From Bradyrhizobium sp. LTSP885 (GTDB lineage Bacteria; Pseudomonadota; Alphaproteobacteria; Rhizobiales; Xanthobacteraceae): a stretch of 64,000 nucleotides of DNA. Position numbers and translations under genes: made by a program. The notes under the pieces are model-generated. The model was not told the DNA's origin. It was given only the letters and a program-made list of their open reading frames with translations, and did no database searches. The DNA lies in contig NZ_JYMT01000017.1 of the NCBI RefSeq assembly GCF_000938305.1, forward strand, positions 13,140 to 77,139. The letters run 5' to 3'. Shown here piece after piece: positions 26,411 through 34,208 of this stretch (position 1 is its first letter; every line of letters starts with the position of its first letter).

Positions 26411-27937
26411 TCACTTCGCCGCGTGGAGCTGTCCGTCGCGGTAGAGATCGCGCAGCTTGCGCTTGAATATCTTGCCGGTGGCCTCGCGGGGCAGGGCGTC
26501 CAGGAACTGGATATCCCTCGGCACCTTGAAATTGGCGAGCTTGCCGCGCAGGAAATCCTTGATAGCGGCGACCGTGAGCGCCGCGCCGGTGTCCGGCTCG
26601 ACGCAGGCGAACAGCCGCTCGCCATACTCATCGTCGGGAACGCCGAACACCGCGCAGTCGCGCACGCCGGCCATGCCGATCAGCGCATTCTCGATTTCGG
26701 CGGGATAGATGTTGACGCCGCCCGAGATCACCATGTCGCGCTTGCGGTCGCACAGGAACACATAGCCGTCGGCGTCGAGATAGCCGACGTCGCCGACGCT
26801 GACGAGGCCGTCGCGGTCGGCCTCGGCGCGTGCCTTGGCGTTGTCGTGATAGTCGAAATCCGATATCGCGGTCTGACGCATGAAGATTTCGCCGGGCTCG
26901 TTGACGTCGCACAGCGTGCCGTCGGGCCGGAAGATCTTGACGATGCCGCCCTCGATCGCGCGGCCGACGGTGCCGGGCTTCGCCAGCGCTTCCGCCGCCG
27001 AATGCCACACCGGGATGCCGGTCTCGGTGGCGCCGAGATATTCGTTCACCACCAGCCCCCACCAGTCGATCATTGCGCGCTTGACGTCAGGAGGGCATGG
27101 CGCAGCGCCGTGGACGATGAACCGCAGCGACGATAGGTCGTAGCGATGCCGTGTCTGCTCCGGCAGGCGCAGCAGCCGCACGAACATGGTCGGCACCATG
27201 TGCATATGGGTGACGCGGTGGCGCTCGACCAGTTGCAGCAAATCCTCGGGATCGAAGCGCGGTTCGAGCACGATGGTGCAGCCGTTGCGGAACGCGAGCA
27301 TGCCGTAGGAGTGCGGGGCCGAATGGTACATCGGCCCGTTCATCAGGATCACCTGATCCTCGTTCGGCTTGATGCCAAAGGTGATGGCGCCGACGCGCGC
27401 GGCGCCCGCCTGCTGCTCCGGCCGCATCGGCTTGCGCAGTACGCCCTTCGGCAGGCCCGTGGTGCCCGAGGTGTAGAACATCGGCGCTGCGCCGATCGGC
27501 GCGTCGGCCAGCGGCTGCTGTGTGTCGCGCCAGCTGTCCCAATCGGTCATGCCATCAGGTACCCGTGCGAGTGCCGGCGCCACGCCATAGGTCGCGGCGA
27601 TCTCAGGCGGGGTCGCAACGACCAGCAACTTGATCCCGGCCGGCAGGCCATCCCGGACCTGCGGCAACAGGTCGGCATGGCAGACCAGCGTATCGGCGCC
27701 AGAGTCGGAGAGGATGTAGGCGACCTCCTCGGCCTTCAGATGCCAGTTGATCGGCACCACCGGGCTGCCGAGCGCGGCCGCGGCGGCGACCACCTCGAAC
27801 AGCGCAAAATCATTGCGCAGCATCATGCCGACCGGCTTGCCGCCCTGCACGCCGAGCGCCCGGAAACCATTGGCCGCCCGTGCGATGCGGGCGTGAATCT
27901 CGCCATAGCTGATGCGTCGCTCGCCGCTGATGATCAT
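26411..27937 (-). CDS. Acyl-CoA synthetase (AMP-forming)
   Basis: A 508-residue adenylate-forming enzyme. The P-loop-like YTSGTTGLPKG is at mid-protein, and the A8 hinge reads DRKRDMVISGGVNIYPAEIE; the catalytic lysine near ATGKIFKR is present at the C-terminus. It activates a carboxylic acid with ATP and couples it to CoA in the cytosol. The substrate (aryl or medium-chain acyl) is undetermined. It belongs to the minus-strand cluster and probably feeds the acid produced by the monooxygenase into beta-oxidation. Confidence 0.92.
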   Translation of the reverse strand: MIISGERRISYGEIHARIARAANGFRALGVQGGKPVGMMLRNDFALFEVVAAAAALGSPVVPINWHLKAEEVAYILSDSGADTLVCHADLLPQVRDGLPAGIKLLVVATPPEIAATYGVAPALARVPDGMTDWDSWRDTQQPLADAPIGAAPMFYTSGTTGLPKGVLRKPMRPEQQAGAARVGAITFGIKPNEDQVILMNGPMYHSAPHSYGMLAFRNGCTIVLEPRFDPEDLLQLVERHRVTHMHMVPTMFVRLLRLPEQTRHRYDLSSLRFIVHGAAPCPPDVKRAMIDWWGLVVNEYLGATETGIPVWHSAAEALAKPGTVGRAIEGGIVKIFRPDGTLCDVNEPGEIFMRQTAISDFDYHDNAKARAEADRDGLVSVGDVGYLDADGYVFLCDRKRDMVISGGVNIYPAEIENALIGMAGVRDCAVFGVPDDEYGERLFACVEPDTGAALTVAAIKDFLRGKLANFKVPRDIQFLDALPREATGKIFKRKLRDLYRDGQLHAAK

Positions 27938-27966
27938 GGCGTGTTCTCTCGGCGCTCGCGCGAAGG

Positions 27967-28938
27967 TCAGGCGCTGGCCCGCAGGAAATTGCTGCGCGCT
28001 TCGGTGTACTCCGCCTTCAGCCGCGACACCAGTTCGGCGACCGGCGGTGCATCGGTGATCTGGCCGATGCCCTGGCCCGAGCCCCAGATGTCGCGCCAGG
28101 CCTTGGTCTTCATGTTGCCGCCGGAGCCGAAGTTCATCTTGGTTTTGTCAGCAGCCGGCAGATTGTTCGGATCGAGCCCGGCTGCGGCGATCGACGGCCC
28201 GAGATAATTGCCGTGAACGCCGGTGAACAGGTTCGAATAGACGATGTCGTGGGCGGCGTATTCGGTCAGCGCCTGTTTGTAGCCGAGATCGGCGTTGGCC
28301 TCCTCGGTCGCGATGAAGCGGGTGCCGATATAGGCGAGGTCGGCGCCGAGCGCGAGCGCGGAGGCGATACTCCAGCCGTCGGAGATCGCGCCCGATAGCA
28401 GGATCGTGCCCTTGAACCATTGCTTGACCTCGCGGACCAGCGCGAACGGCGACAGCGTGCCGGCGTGCCCGCCGGCGCCGGCGCAAACCAGGATCAGCCC
28501 GTCGACGCCCTGCTCGGCGGCCTTGCGTGCGTGCTTGACGTTGATGACGTCGTGGAACACCACGCCGCCATAGGAATGCGCGGCCTCGACGATCTCCAAC
28601 GGCGGCCGCAGCGAGGTGATGATGACAGGCACCTTGTGCTTCACACAGGTGTCCATGTCGTGCATCAGCCGGTCGTTGGAGGCGTGGCAGATCTGGTTGA
28701 CGGCGTAGGGCGCGACCTTCTTCTCCGGATGCAGCGCCTGGTACTCGCCGAGTTCGTTCTCGATCCGCGTCAGCCACTCGTCGAGCTTTTCGACCGGGCG
28801 GGCGTTCAGCGCCGGGAACGAGCCGACGATGCCGGCCTTGCACTGCGCGATCACGAGCTCGGGCCCGGACACGATGAACAGCGGCGAACCGACGACCGGC
28901 AGTTCAAGCTTGTTGGCGAGTGAAGCGGGTAGCGGCAT
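27967..28938 (-). CDS. Nitronate monooxygenase / enoyl-reductase-like flavoprotein (NPD family)
   Basis: A 323-residue TIM-barrel FMN protein of the 2-nitropropane dioxygenase family; ATG 28938 starts MPLPASLANKLELPVVGSPLF. The phosphate-binding CAGAGGHAGT and the late GADLAYIGTRFIATEEA segments fit the family. Members oxidise alkyl nitronates or act as quinone reductases. It is the first gene of the minus-strand cluster, divergent from a LysR regulator that likely switches it on. Confidence 0.88.
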   Translation of the reverse strand: MPLPASLANKLELPVVGSPLFIVSGPELVIAQCKAGIVGSFPALNARPVEKLDEWLTRIENELGEYQALHPEKKVAPYAVNQICHASNDRLMHDMDTCVKHKVPVIITSLRPPLEIVEAAHSYGGVVFHDVINVKHARKAAEQGVDGLILVCAGAGGHAGTLSPFALVREVKQWFKGTILLSGAISDGWSIASALALGADLAYIGTRFIATEEANADLGYKQALTEYAAHDIVYSNLFTGVHGNYLGPSIAAAGLDPNNLPAADKTKMNFGSGGNMKTKAWRDIWGSGQGIGQITDAPPVAELVSRLKAEYTEARSNFLRASA

Positions 28939-29042
28939 CGTTCGGGGTCCTCGATGTGGACGTCGATCGGGGCTGATGGCCTGGCCGATAGCGTCTTGTT
29001 GGTGGCCGCGGCGGCGGCCCTGTTGCTGTGCAATATAAGGCT

Positions 29043-29096
29043 GGACGGCCGTCCTGCGACGTTCAATATTGAACAGTAGCTTGATCAAATATGAAC
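29043..29096. promoter_or_regulatory. Candidate LysR-type operator between divergent genes
   Basis: GGACGGCCGTCC (29043-29054) and GTTCAATATTGAAC (29061-29074) are perfect palindromes; an ATATGAAC half-copy of the second follows near 29089-29096. They lie between the NPD gene and the lysR start. LysR sites commonly pair a recognition palindrome with an activation half-site. Confidence 0.55.
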
Positions 29097-29112
29097 GCCG
29101 GGGGCAGGGCGC

Positions 29113-30000
29113 ATGGACTGGGATCTTTGCAAGACATTCGTCGCCGTTGCGGAGACGCGGAGCCTCGCCGGAGCGGCGCGCCGCCTGCGCATCAGTCATC
29201 CGACTGTGGGCCGCAATGTCGCGGCGCTGGAGAAGCAGTTGGGGACCCGCCTGTTTGCCCGTTCCGATGACGGGCTGTCGCTGACGTCGCACGGCCGCAA
29301 GTTCCGCGAGCACGCCGAGGCGATGGCCGCAGCTGCGTTGCGCGCGGAGGCCTCGGCGGCGGCGACCGGTGAGCAGGCCCGTGGTATCGTGAAACTATCG
29401 ATCGGCGCGACGCTGGCCGCGCATTGGCTGATGCCGCGTCTCGGGCCGTTCCTGCGCGATCACGCCAACGTCCAGCTCGAAGTCATCACCCATCCATTTC
29501 CGGCCAGCGTACGCCGCCGCGAGGCCGACGTGGTGTTGCGTCCTGTCGATGCCGGGGACGAAAACCTGATTGGGCGCAAGATCGGACGGCTCGGCGCCGG
29601 CTTCTACGCCTCACGCGACTACGCGGCAGGGCGAAAGCTTCCAGAGCGGCGCGACGAGTGGAAGGGCCACAGCGTGATCGGCTTTGCCGACCAGGCCTCG
29701 AACGCGCATCTCGCACGTTGGAGCGATGCCATCACGCGGCAGGGCACGCTGGTGATGCGCTGCTCCTCGCAAGGCGACATGCTTGCGGCCGCGCGGGCCG
29801 GGCTCGGCATCTGCGCGCTGTCCTGCCTGGTGGCCGCGGATTATCCCGATCTGGTTCGGGTCGCGCCGCAAAAGCTCTCGAGCATCTCCGACCTCTGGCT
29901 GCTCGCGCATCCCGATCTGGTCGAACTGCCCGCGGTGCGCGCCGTGATCGGCTTCGTCACCGACTGCGCCCGCGCGGACCGGATTCGATTGCGCGGCTGA
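29113..30000 (+). CDS. LysR family transcriptional regulator
   Basis: A 295-residue regulator. The N-terminal helix-turn-helix (residues about 3-62) includes LAGAARRLRISHPTVGRNVAALEKQLG; a LysR substrate-binding domain follows. It is divergent from the five-gene cluster ending at 22211 and is the natural candidate for its control. Its last roughly 70 codons and the downstream tail are duplicated at about 33355-33692. Confidence 0.92.
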   Translation: MDWDLCKTFVAVAETRSLAGAARRLRISHPTVGRNVAALEKQLGTRLFARSDDGLSLTSHGRKFREHAEAMAAAALRAEASAAATGEQARGIVKLSIGATLAAHWLMPRLGPFLRDHANVQLEVITHPFPASVRRREADVVLRPVDAGDENLIGRKIGRLGAGFYASRDYAAGRKLPERRDEWKGHSVIGFADQASNAHLARWSDAITRQGTLVMRCSSQGDMLAAARAGLGICALSCLVAADYPDLVRVAPQKLSSISDLWLLAHPDLVELPAVRAVIGFVTDCARADRIRLRG

Positions 30001-30125
30001 CGGTGCAATTTTCACTCAGAATGGCCTGACTCGGTACCGTCAAGCCGGCTTGCAATGTCCGCTGTCCAAGGAAAACCGGAAGTGGCGCCGCGGAGGTGTT
30101 AGGTCTCGCTTTGACCCATAGCAGA
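29790..30125 (+). repeat. Intact copy of duplicated LysR 3' end and tail
   Basis: This segment (last codons of lysR plus about 120 bases after its stop) matches 33355-33692 in the same direction, by eye about 90% identical. The non-coding tail is kept as well as the coding part. The two copies flank a 3.2-kb stretch of lower GC. Confidence 0.8.
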
Positions 30126-30540
30126 CTTTGGACGCATTTTTTAGCTAAGGTTCCCGCGCTCGTCCCGAGTTCAACTCCAGCTTCTTCACGGACGACCGAC
30201 TATGCTCGTGCGCCTTTTCCATTCTGCAAGCGAGGCTGTGGGTACATTGCGCTCGGCATTCCCCACCTGCTCACAGAGGGTAGCGAGGCTCATTACTCGG
30301 ACGCGCCAGCGCCGCAAGAATGCCATTGCATGTTCCGCGGCCGCCATCCCTGCGAATGGGGCCATACAGAAGGGCGCGAGCCGCCACATATCCGGTTCGG
30401 CGAGGCTACAAGTACGCTGTAGCACGACATCGTTTCCAATCTATAGTTGCATTATGATCTCGACCAGGACTAGAATGCGAACATTTCCTGTCGATTTTTG
30501 ATTTTGCGTAGCGCTGTTTGAAAATGGAAGAGGGGCACGA
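30126..30540. other. Intergenic region before the toroid-protein gene
   Basis: After the repeated LysR tail, about 400 bases hold no convincing gene. A minus-strand frame at 30186-30425 is open for 79 codons but has no ribosome site or recognisable family. Base composition falls toward the right, into the lower-GC segment. The promoter for the next gene should be here, but I cannot place it securely. Confidence 0.5.
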
Positions 30541-32109
30541 ATGGCAAAGGTGCGCTTCATTGAAAAGTTGGAAAAGTTCTTCAAGCACAAGGCAGCTCCG
30601 ATCGAAGGTGACGGTGCGGCGACGAAAGCACCGGCCTCGGTAGCGCAGTTGCAGGGACTCATCGGAATCATTTCGGTCGGCATCGGAAACATTGCGGCGA
30701 TCGTTACGCATGTCGATACGATCAGGAAGTTCGTTTCGGCGCATCTTGGCCCGGAATGGCTGTTCCGGTTGCATAATGTTCTCCTTTTTGGAGCGTCGGT
30801 ATTGCTGCTCGTAGGCTATCTTTGCCTGAGCTACTGGCTCTATCTAAACTTTGTCAGGCGTCGGTCGAAGCTCACCCAGAGTGCCTTCTCGCTGCTAGCT
30901 CTTGTCGTTGTCAGCGTGACAGTGACCGGCTCCTACTATTTCTTTCGAGAAGTTGAAGTGAGGCCGATCGTCGAAGAACAAACGATCGGCGACGTTCAAA
31001 ATGTTCTGAGTCAGCAGACCTTTAAGGAAGGTGCGGAGGGCGGCTTCAGGTTTTCTCAATCCGGTACATCTAATGATGTTCAAGGCTGGACGACTGCGCA
31101 GTGCCTTGCGGCGATCCTGCAACGAAAGGAAAATCTCACTAAGGACATGGGTCCGGCTTTACATCAAGCATTCGACTATCTCGAGCGTGAGCGCTTGACC
31201 AATCCCGATGACGGTTGGCCTTATATGCAAGGTATAAAGTGGGGAGTTACGGAAATCGATGCTTGGGTAGCACTAGCCTATTTGTATTCACTTCGCGACG
31301 AGGTTTCGGTGGCTGTCTGGAAGGCGGAGGAACTGCCCCAGGTGCGGGAGAGGACACGCTCCGTCCTGAAGCTGTTGCTGAAGCGGCAACACGACGACGG
31401 CAGCTGGTCCATTATCGAGAAGACTGATGATCCGCGTCACGTAAGAATGTATTCCACCATCATGGCGATGTGGGCGCTTTCGACTGCGGAAAAAAATGGC
31501 GACATTGTTTCGGGGCACGAAGCGGAATATGGCGGTGCCGTCGTATTGGGCGCCAAATGGCTTTTGACCGCCCACGCGTCCAACGCTGACTTAGGCTTTT
31601 CCGGATGGTGGCCAAATCCCTCCGTCGGCGGCGGAGTGGGAGAGCACCCCGGATTGACGGCTCACGTCCTTTTTGTGCTGGGTCAGGCCAAGGTCACACA
31701 CGCGTTCATCGGAGCCGATTCCCGCTACAAGGAAGCGGTTGAAGCATTTCTGAAGGCGGCCACGGAAGGTGGCGACAACTTCGAATCCCTTATCAAGCGG
31801 AAGATTGGACAGAACGAGCAAGCGCACGACTCAGACCGATATCTGCCAGGTCGAACGGAGACGGCCGAACAAAGTACCTTTCTCTGGTACCCTTGGACCA
31901 TTATCCTCAGTACTGCCTTGCAGAACGATTCAGGGTTGAAGGACTATCAGCGTGATCAGTTTAGGAAGCTTACCTACGCGCTGTTCAGGAGGATTGACGA
32001 GGAGATCAAGTTTGAGCGGAGCAATGAGGTGATATATCCCACGGCAGAGTTTTTGCTGGCGGAAGGATATTATCTCCAATCCATCAGTAAATCCCTAGCA
32101 CCGAAGTGA
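30541..32109 (+). CDS. Membrane protein with squalene-cyclase-like alpha/alpha-toroid domain
   Basis: A 522-residue protein I cannot assign to a named family. Three hydrophobic segments lie near residues 37-56, 78-104 and 114-135. The rest is soluble and resembles terpenoid-cyclase/prenyltransferase toroid repeats: WTTAQCLAAIL (183-193), a DDGWPYM turn (223-229) and a QHDDGSW (283-289) that fits the QxxxGxW repeat motif of squalene and oxidosqualene cyclases. The acidic DxDD catalytic motif of hopene cyclases is not visible, so it may bind rather than cyclise. Its GC is clearly lower than neighbours and a GGGGC/GAGGG stretch precedes the ATG. The flavodoxin-like gene starts 10 bases after its stop. 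Confidence 0.7.
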   Translation: MAKVRFIEKLEKFFKHKAAPIEGDGAATKAPASVAQLQGLIGIISVGIGNIAAIVTHVDTIRKFVSAHLGPEWLFRLHNVLLFGASVLLLVGYLCLSYWLYLNFVRRRSKLTQSAFSLLALVVVSVTVTGSYYFFREVEVRPIVEEQTIGDVQNVLSQQTFKEGAEGGFRFSQSGTSNDVQGWTTAQCLAAILQRKENLTKDMGPALHQAFDYLERERLTNPDDGWPYMQGIKWGVTEIDAWVALAYLYSLRDEVSVAVWKAEELPQVRERTRSVLKLLLKRQHDDGSWSIIEKTDDPRHVRMYSTIMAMWALSTAEKNGDIVSGHEAEYGGAVVLGAKWLLTAHASNADLGFSGWWPNPSVGGGVGEHPGLTAHVLFVLGQAKVTHAFIGADSRYKEAVEAFLKAATEGGDNFESLIKRKIGQNEQAHDSDRYLPGRTETAEQSTFLWYPWTIILSTALQNDSGLKDYQRDQFRKLTYALFRRIDEEIKFERSNEVIYPTAEFLLAEGYYLQSISKSLAPK

Positions 32110-32118
32110 GAGGTTGCG

Positions 32119-32709
32119 TTGAAGGTATTGGTGGTCTTTTCCCATCCCAGCCGCTGCAGTCTATGCGGCTCGATCCTTGCAGCGGTCTTGAAGGAATTGG
32201 AGATTCGAGGGGATGCGATCGAGCTGCTGGATCTCTACACCGACCGGTTTGATCCGGCTCTTTCACTCGACGACTGGGAGAATTATGAAGCCGCTTCAAA
32301 CGAAAGCATTCGGCGGTACGTCGATCAAATTCAGACCGCGCAAGGGCTAATCTGGGTATTTCCGACCTGGAATTACGGATTGCCCGCTGTCCTCAAGGGT
32401 TACGTCGACAGGGTTTGGAAGCCGAATGTTGCGTTCAGGTTGAGCGCCGACCGCGACGTTATTTTCGATCTGTTCCCGCACATGAGGTTTTTCCTGGCGA
32501 TCACCACGTTTGGTGGCGGATGGTTGCCTAATACGCTCATCGGAAATCCGTGCAAGCGAACAGTAGCGTCCGGTCTGCGACGGCATTTCTCTCGACGGAC
32601 CCGTTTCAACTGGCTGGCACTGTACAATGTCGACAGGACCCAAGCTCATCGTGTTGATCGCTTCATGAAGAGAATTCAGTCGACCATCCGATCGTTGGCA
32701 GTGAATTAA
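32119..32709 (+). CDS. Flavodoxin-like NAD(P)H:quinone oxidoreductase
   Basis: A 196-residue FMN protein of the NQO1/KefF-like flavodoxin_2 family, starting at TTG 32119 with GAGAGG overlapping the preceding stop. It opens with VLVVFSHPSRCSLCGSIL, a variant of the HPxxxSxN flavin-phosphate loop, and the PTWNYGLPAVLKGYVDRVW segment is the family hallmark. It should reduce quinones or similar acceptors in the cytosol. The tight spacing to the membrane toroid gene implies co-translation and a shared function; a lipid-quinone or isoprenoid substrate is a guess from that pairing. Confidence 0.82.
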   Translation: MKVLVVFSHPSRCSLCGSILAAVLKELEIRGDAIELLDLYTDRFDPALSLDDWENYEAASNESIRRYVDQIQTAQGLIWVFPTWNYGLPAVLKGYVDRVWKPNVAFRLSADRDVIFDLFPHMRFFLAITTFGGGWLPNTLIGNPCKRTVASGLRRHFSRRTRFNWLALYNVDRTQAHRVDRFMKRIQSTIRSLAVN

Positions 32710-32889
32710 AGTCCGATTCTGGACCCGAAGGAGGTCCAAACCATAGTCAGCCTTACGGCCAAGGGAGTTCGTCAGGCGTGCCACCGCCTGCGCGGGCATG
32801 ACGTGAAGGTGTCTACTTTGGACACCCTAACTGGGTTGTGCGAAGCGCTAGAATCCGATTTTGAGTGCGGTCACCGAATGACCGCTTGT

Positions 32890-32944
32890 GGCCCATAGCA
32901 GACCAACCGGGCCGATCTGATAATGTCCGTTGATAGCGGCGGAC
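32890..32944. repeat. 55-bp repeat, copy 1
   Basis: Matches 38315-38369 in direct orientation at 53 of 55 positions (GGCCCATAGCAGACCAACC... to ...GATAGCGGCGGAC). It ends exactly at the stop of the small secreted protein gene. The two copies bracket the cytochrome-porin and second c-di-GMP genes. Confidence 0.8.
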
Positions 32945-33252
32945 TAGCACATGTCCATCGCGATACAATCATCCACGCCGTTTGTTGGTGCCGGTTTTCC
33001 CTTTGTCTGCGTTCTTTGCCATCGATAGCCCCGGCCGAGCATGCACTGCTTGAATGCAGCGGTATCCGCGAGACCTCGAATATCACCGGTCTGACTATAA
33101 CAATAATCGAGCGCGGCCTGTGAGTCAGCGGCACCTCGCGGGTGGCCGTGCGGTCTGATCAGATCTCGGTACATTTCATTGACAACTTGGTCTGCGTGGG
33201 CAGTCGCGCCACTTGCCAGCAAAATGACTGAGATAACCATCGCCAATCGCAT
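32944..33252 (-). CDS. Small secreted protein, unknown function
   Basis: A 102-residue protein with a clean signal peptide (MRLAMVISVILLASGATAHA) and a mature part with four cysteines, including the pattern ALDYCYSQTGD...FKQCMLGRGYRW. Similar short periplasmic proteins occur in Bradyrhizobium, without known function. It is transcribed toward the flavodoxin-like gene, so it is convergent with it. Confidence 0.68.
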   Translation of the reverse strand: MRLAMVISVILLASGATAHADQVVNEMYRDLIRPHGHPRGAADSQAALDYCYSQTGDIRGLADTAAFKQCMLGRGYRWQRTQTKGKPAPTNGVDDCIAMDMC

Positions 33253-33340
33253 GATCGCAACCTTTGACTATTGAATGACCCTTCAATAGTTGGTCACGTT
33301 CATTACCGCTCCGGTTCGACACTCCGGCGGTTTTCACGGT

Positions 33341-33566
33341 GCCCACCGCAACAACGGCGCGGGCGGGGCTCGGCATCCGCGCAATGTCCTGCCTGGTGGC
33401 CGCCGACTATCCCGAACTGGTCCGGGTCGCGCCGCAAAAGCTCTCAAGCCTCTCCGACCTCTGGCTGCTCGCGCATCCCGATCTGGTCGAACTTCCGGCA
33501 GTGCGCGCCGTGATCGGCTTCGTCACCGACTGCGTCCGCGAGGATCGCGTCCGGCTGCGCGGCTAA
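33341..33566 (+). pseudogene. LysR gene remnant (3' fragment)
   Basis: Only the last roughly 70 codons of a LysR regulator remain, ending in TAA at 33564-33566. From about 33355 to the stop the sequence is about 90% identical to the end of the intact gene at 29113-30000; before that the similarity stops abruptly. With no HTH domain or start it cannot be a functional regulator. Confidence 0.8.
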
Positions 33567-33692
33567 CGGTGCAATTTTCACTCAGAAAGGCCTGACTCGG
33601 TACCGTCAAGCCGGGTTGCAAAGTCCGCTGTCCGATGAAAACCGGACGTGGCGCCGCGGAGGTGTCAGGTGTCGCTTTGACCCACAGCTGAC
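33355..33692 (+). repeat. Second copy of duplicated LysR 3' end and tail
   Basis: Direct repeat of 29790-30125, including the non-coding GTGCAATTTTCACTCAGAA and CTCGGTACCGTCAAGCC tail. Beyond 33692 similarity ends and the next 160 bases hold no gene I can support. Confidence 0.8.
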
Positions 33693-33855
33693 GTGGTTCC
33701 GGGGTGAGCGATGTCCGTACCTGGATGAAAAGCAGACATCCATAACATTCGATTGCGATTGACCGCTATTGGCGCGAAGCGGCCATTGGGCGAAGCGTTC
33801 ACGTCGGCTTACCGGCACAAGCCGACTTGCGGCGTAAAGCAACAAGCTAAATCTT

Positions 33856-34182
33856 CTACTTCACGGTTACCGCCATTTTCACTGACGGATGGATGTTACA
33901 CCGGACCCTGTAAGCTCCGGCCTTGTCGAACTTATAGCTAAGCAGCTTGCCCGGCTTTTGCAGGCCCAGATCCATGTTCTCATCGGTTCCGGGCCCGAAG
34001 ATATGAATGTTGTGTATGACGTCGTCGTCGTTGGTGAAGCTTAGTCGATCACCCTTGGTCAGCGACACCGACGCCGTGTTCAAGGCCAGCCCACGCTGGA
34101 TCACTGTAATCGTGGTCGCCGCCGGTACGGCAACGACCAGTCCCATCAAAATGGCGATGGCGATTGCGAGGCGAATGGGCAT
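33856..34182 (-). CDS. Secreted cupredoxin (type 1 copper protein)
   Basis: A 108-residue protein with a signal peptide of about 22 residues and a plastocyanin-like fold. The type 1 copper ligands are visible as the early histidine in VIHNIHIFG and the CNIHPSVKM segment (Cys, His, Met). It would carry single electrons in the periplasm. It begins 26 bases after the cytochrome-porin stop on the same strand, so the two form an operon and it is a plausible electron acceptor of that protein. The family is also found near methylamine use genes, so other roles are possible. Confidence 0.83.
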   Translation of the reverse strand: MPIRLAIAIAILMGLVVAVPAATTITVIQRGLALNTASVSLTKGDRLSFTNDDDVIHNIHIFGPGTDENMDLGLQKPGKLLSYKFDKAGAYRVRCNIHPSVKMAVTVK

Positions 34183-34208
34183 ATTGACTCCTTTGAAGGC
34201 TGGCGCGG

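Noticed and set aside
30186..30425. A 79-codon minus-strand frame before the toroid gene
   Set aside because: No ribosome site, no recognised domain, and it lies in a low-conservation spacer; noted only as possible decay of an older gene.
30126..33354. An integrative element or prophage in the low-GC segment
   Set aside because: No integrase, transposase, tRNA target or short terminal repeats could be seen; only the duplicated LysR tail marks the borders.
33606..33845. A 79-codon minus-strand frame after the LysR remnant
   Set aside because: It lies in dispersed repeat sequence common between Bradyrhizobium genes and has no start signal.
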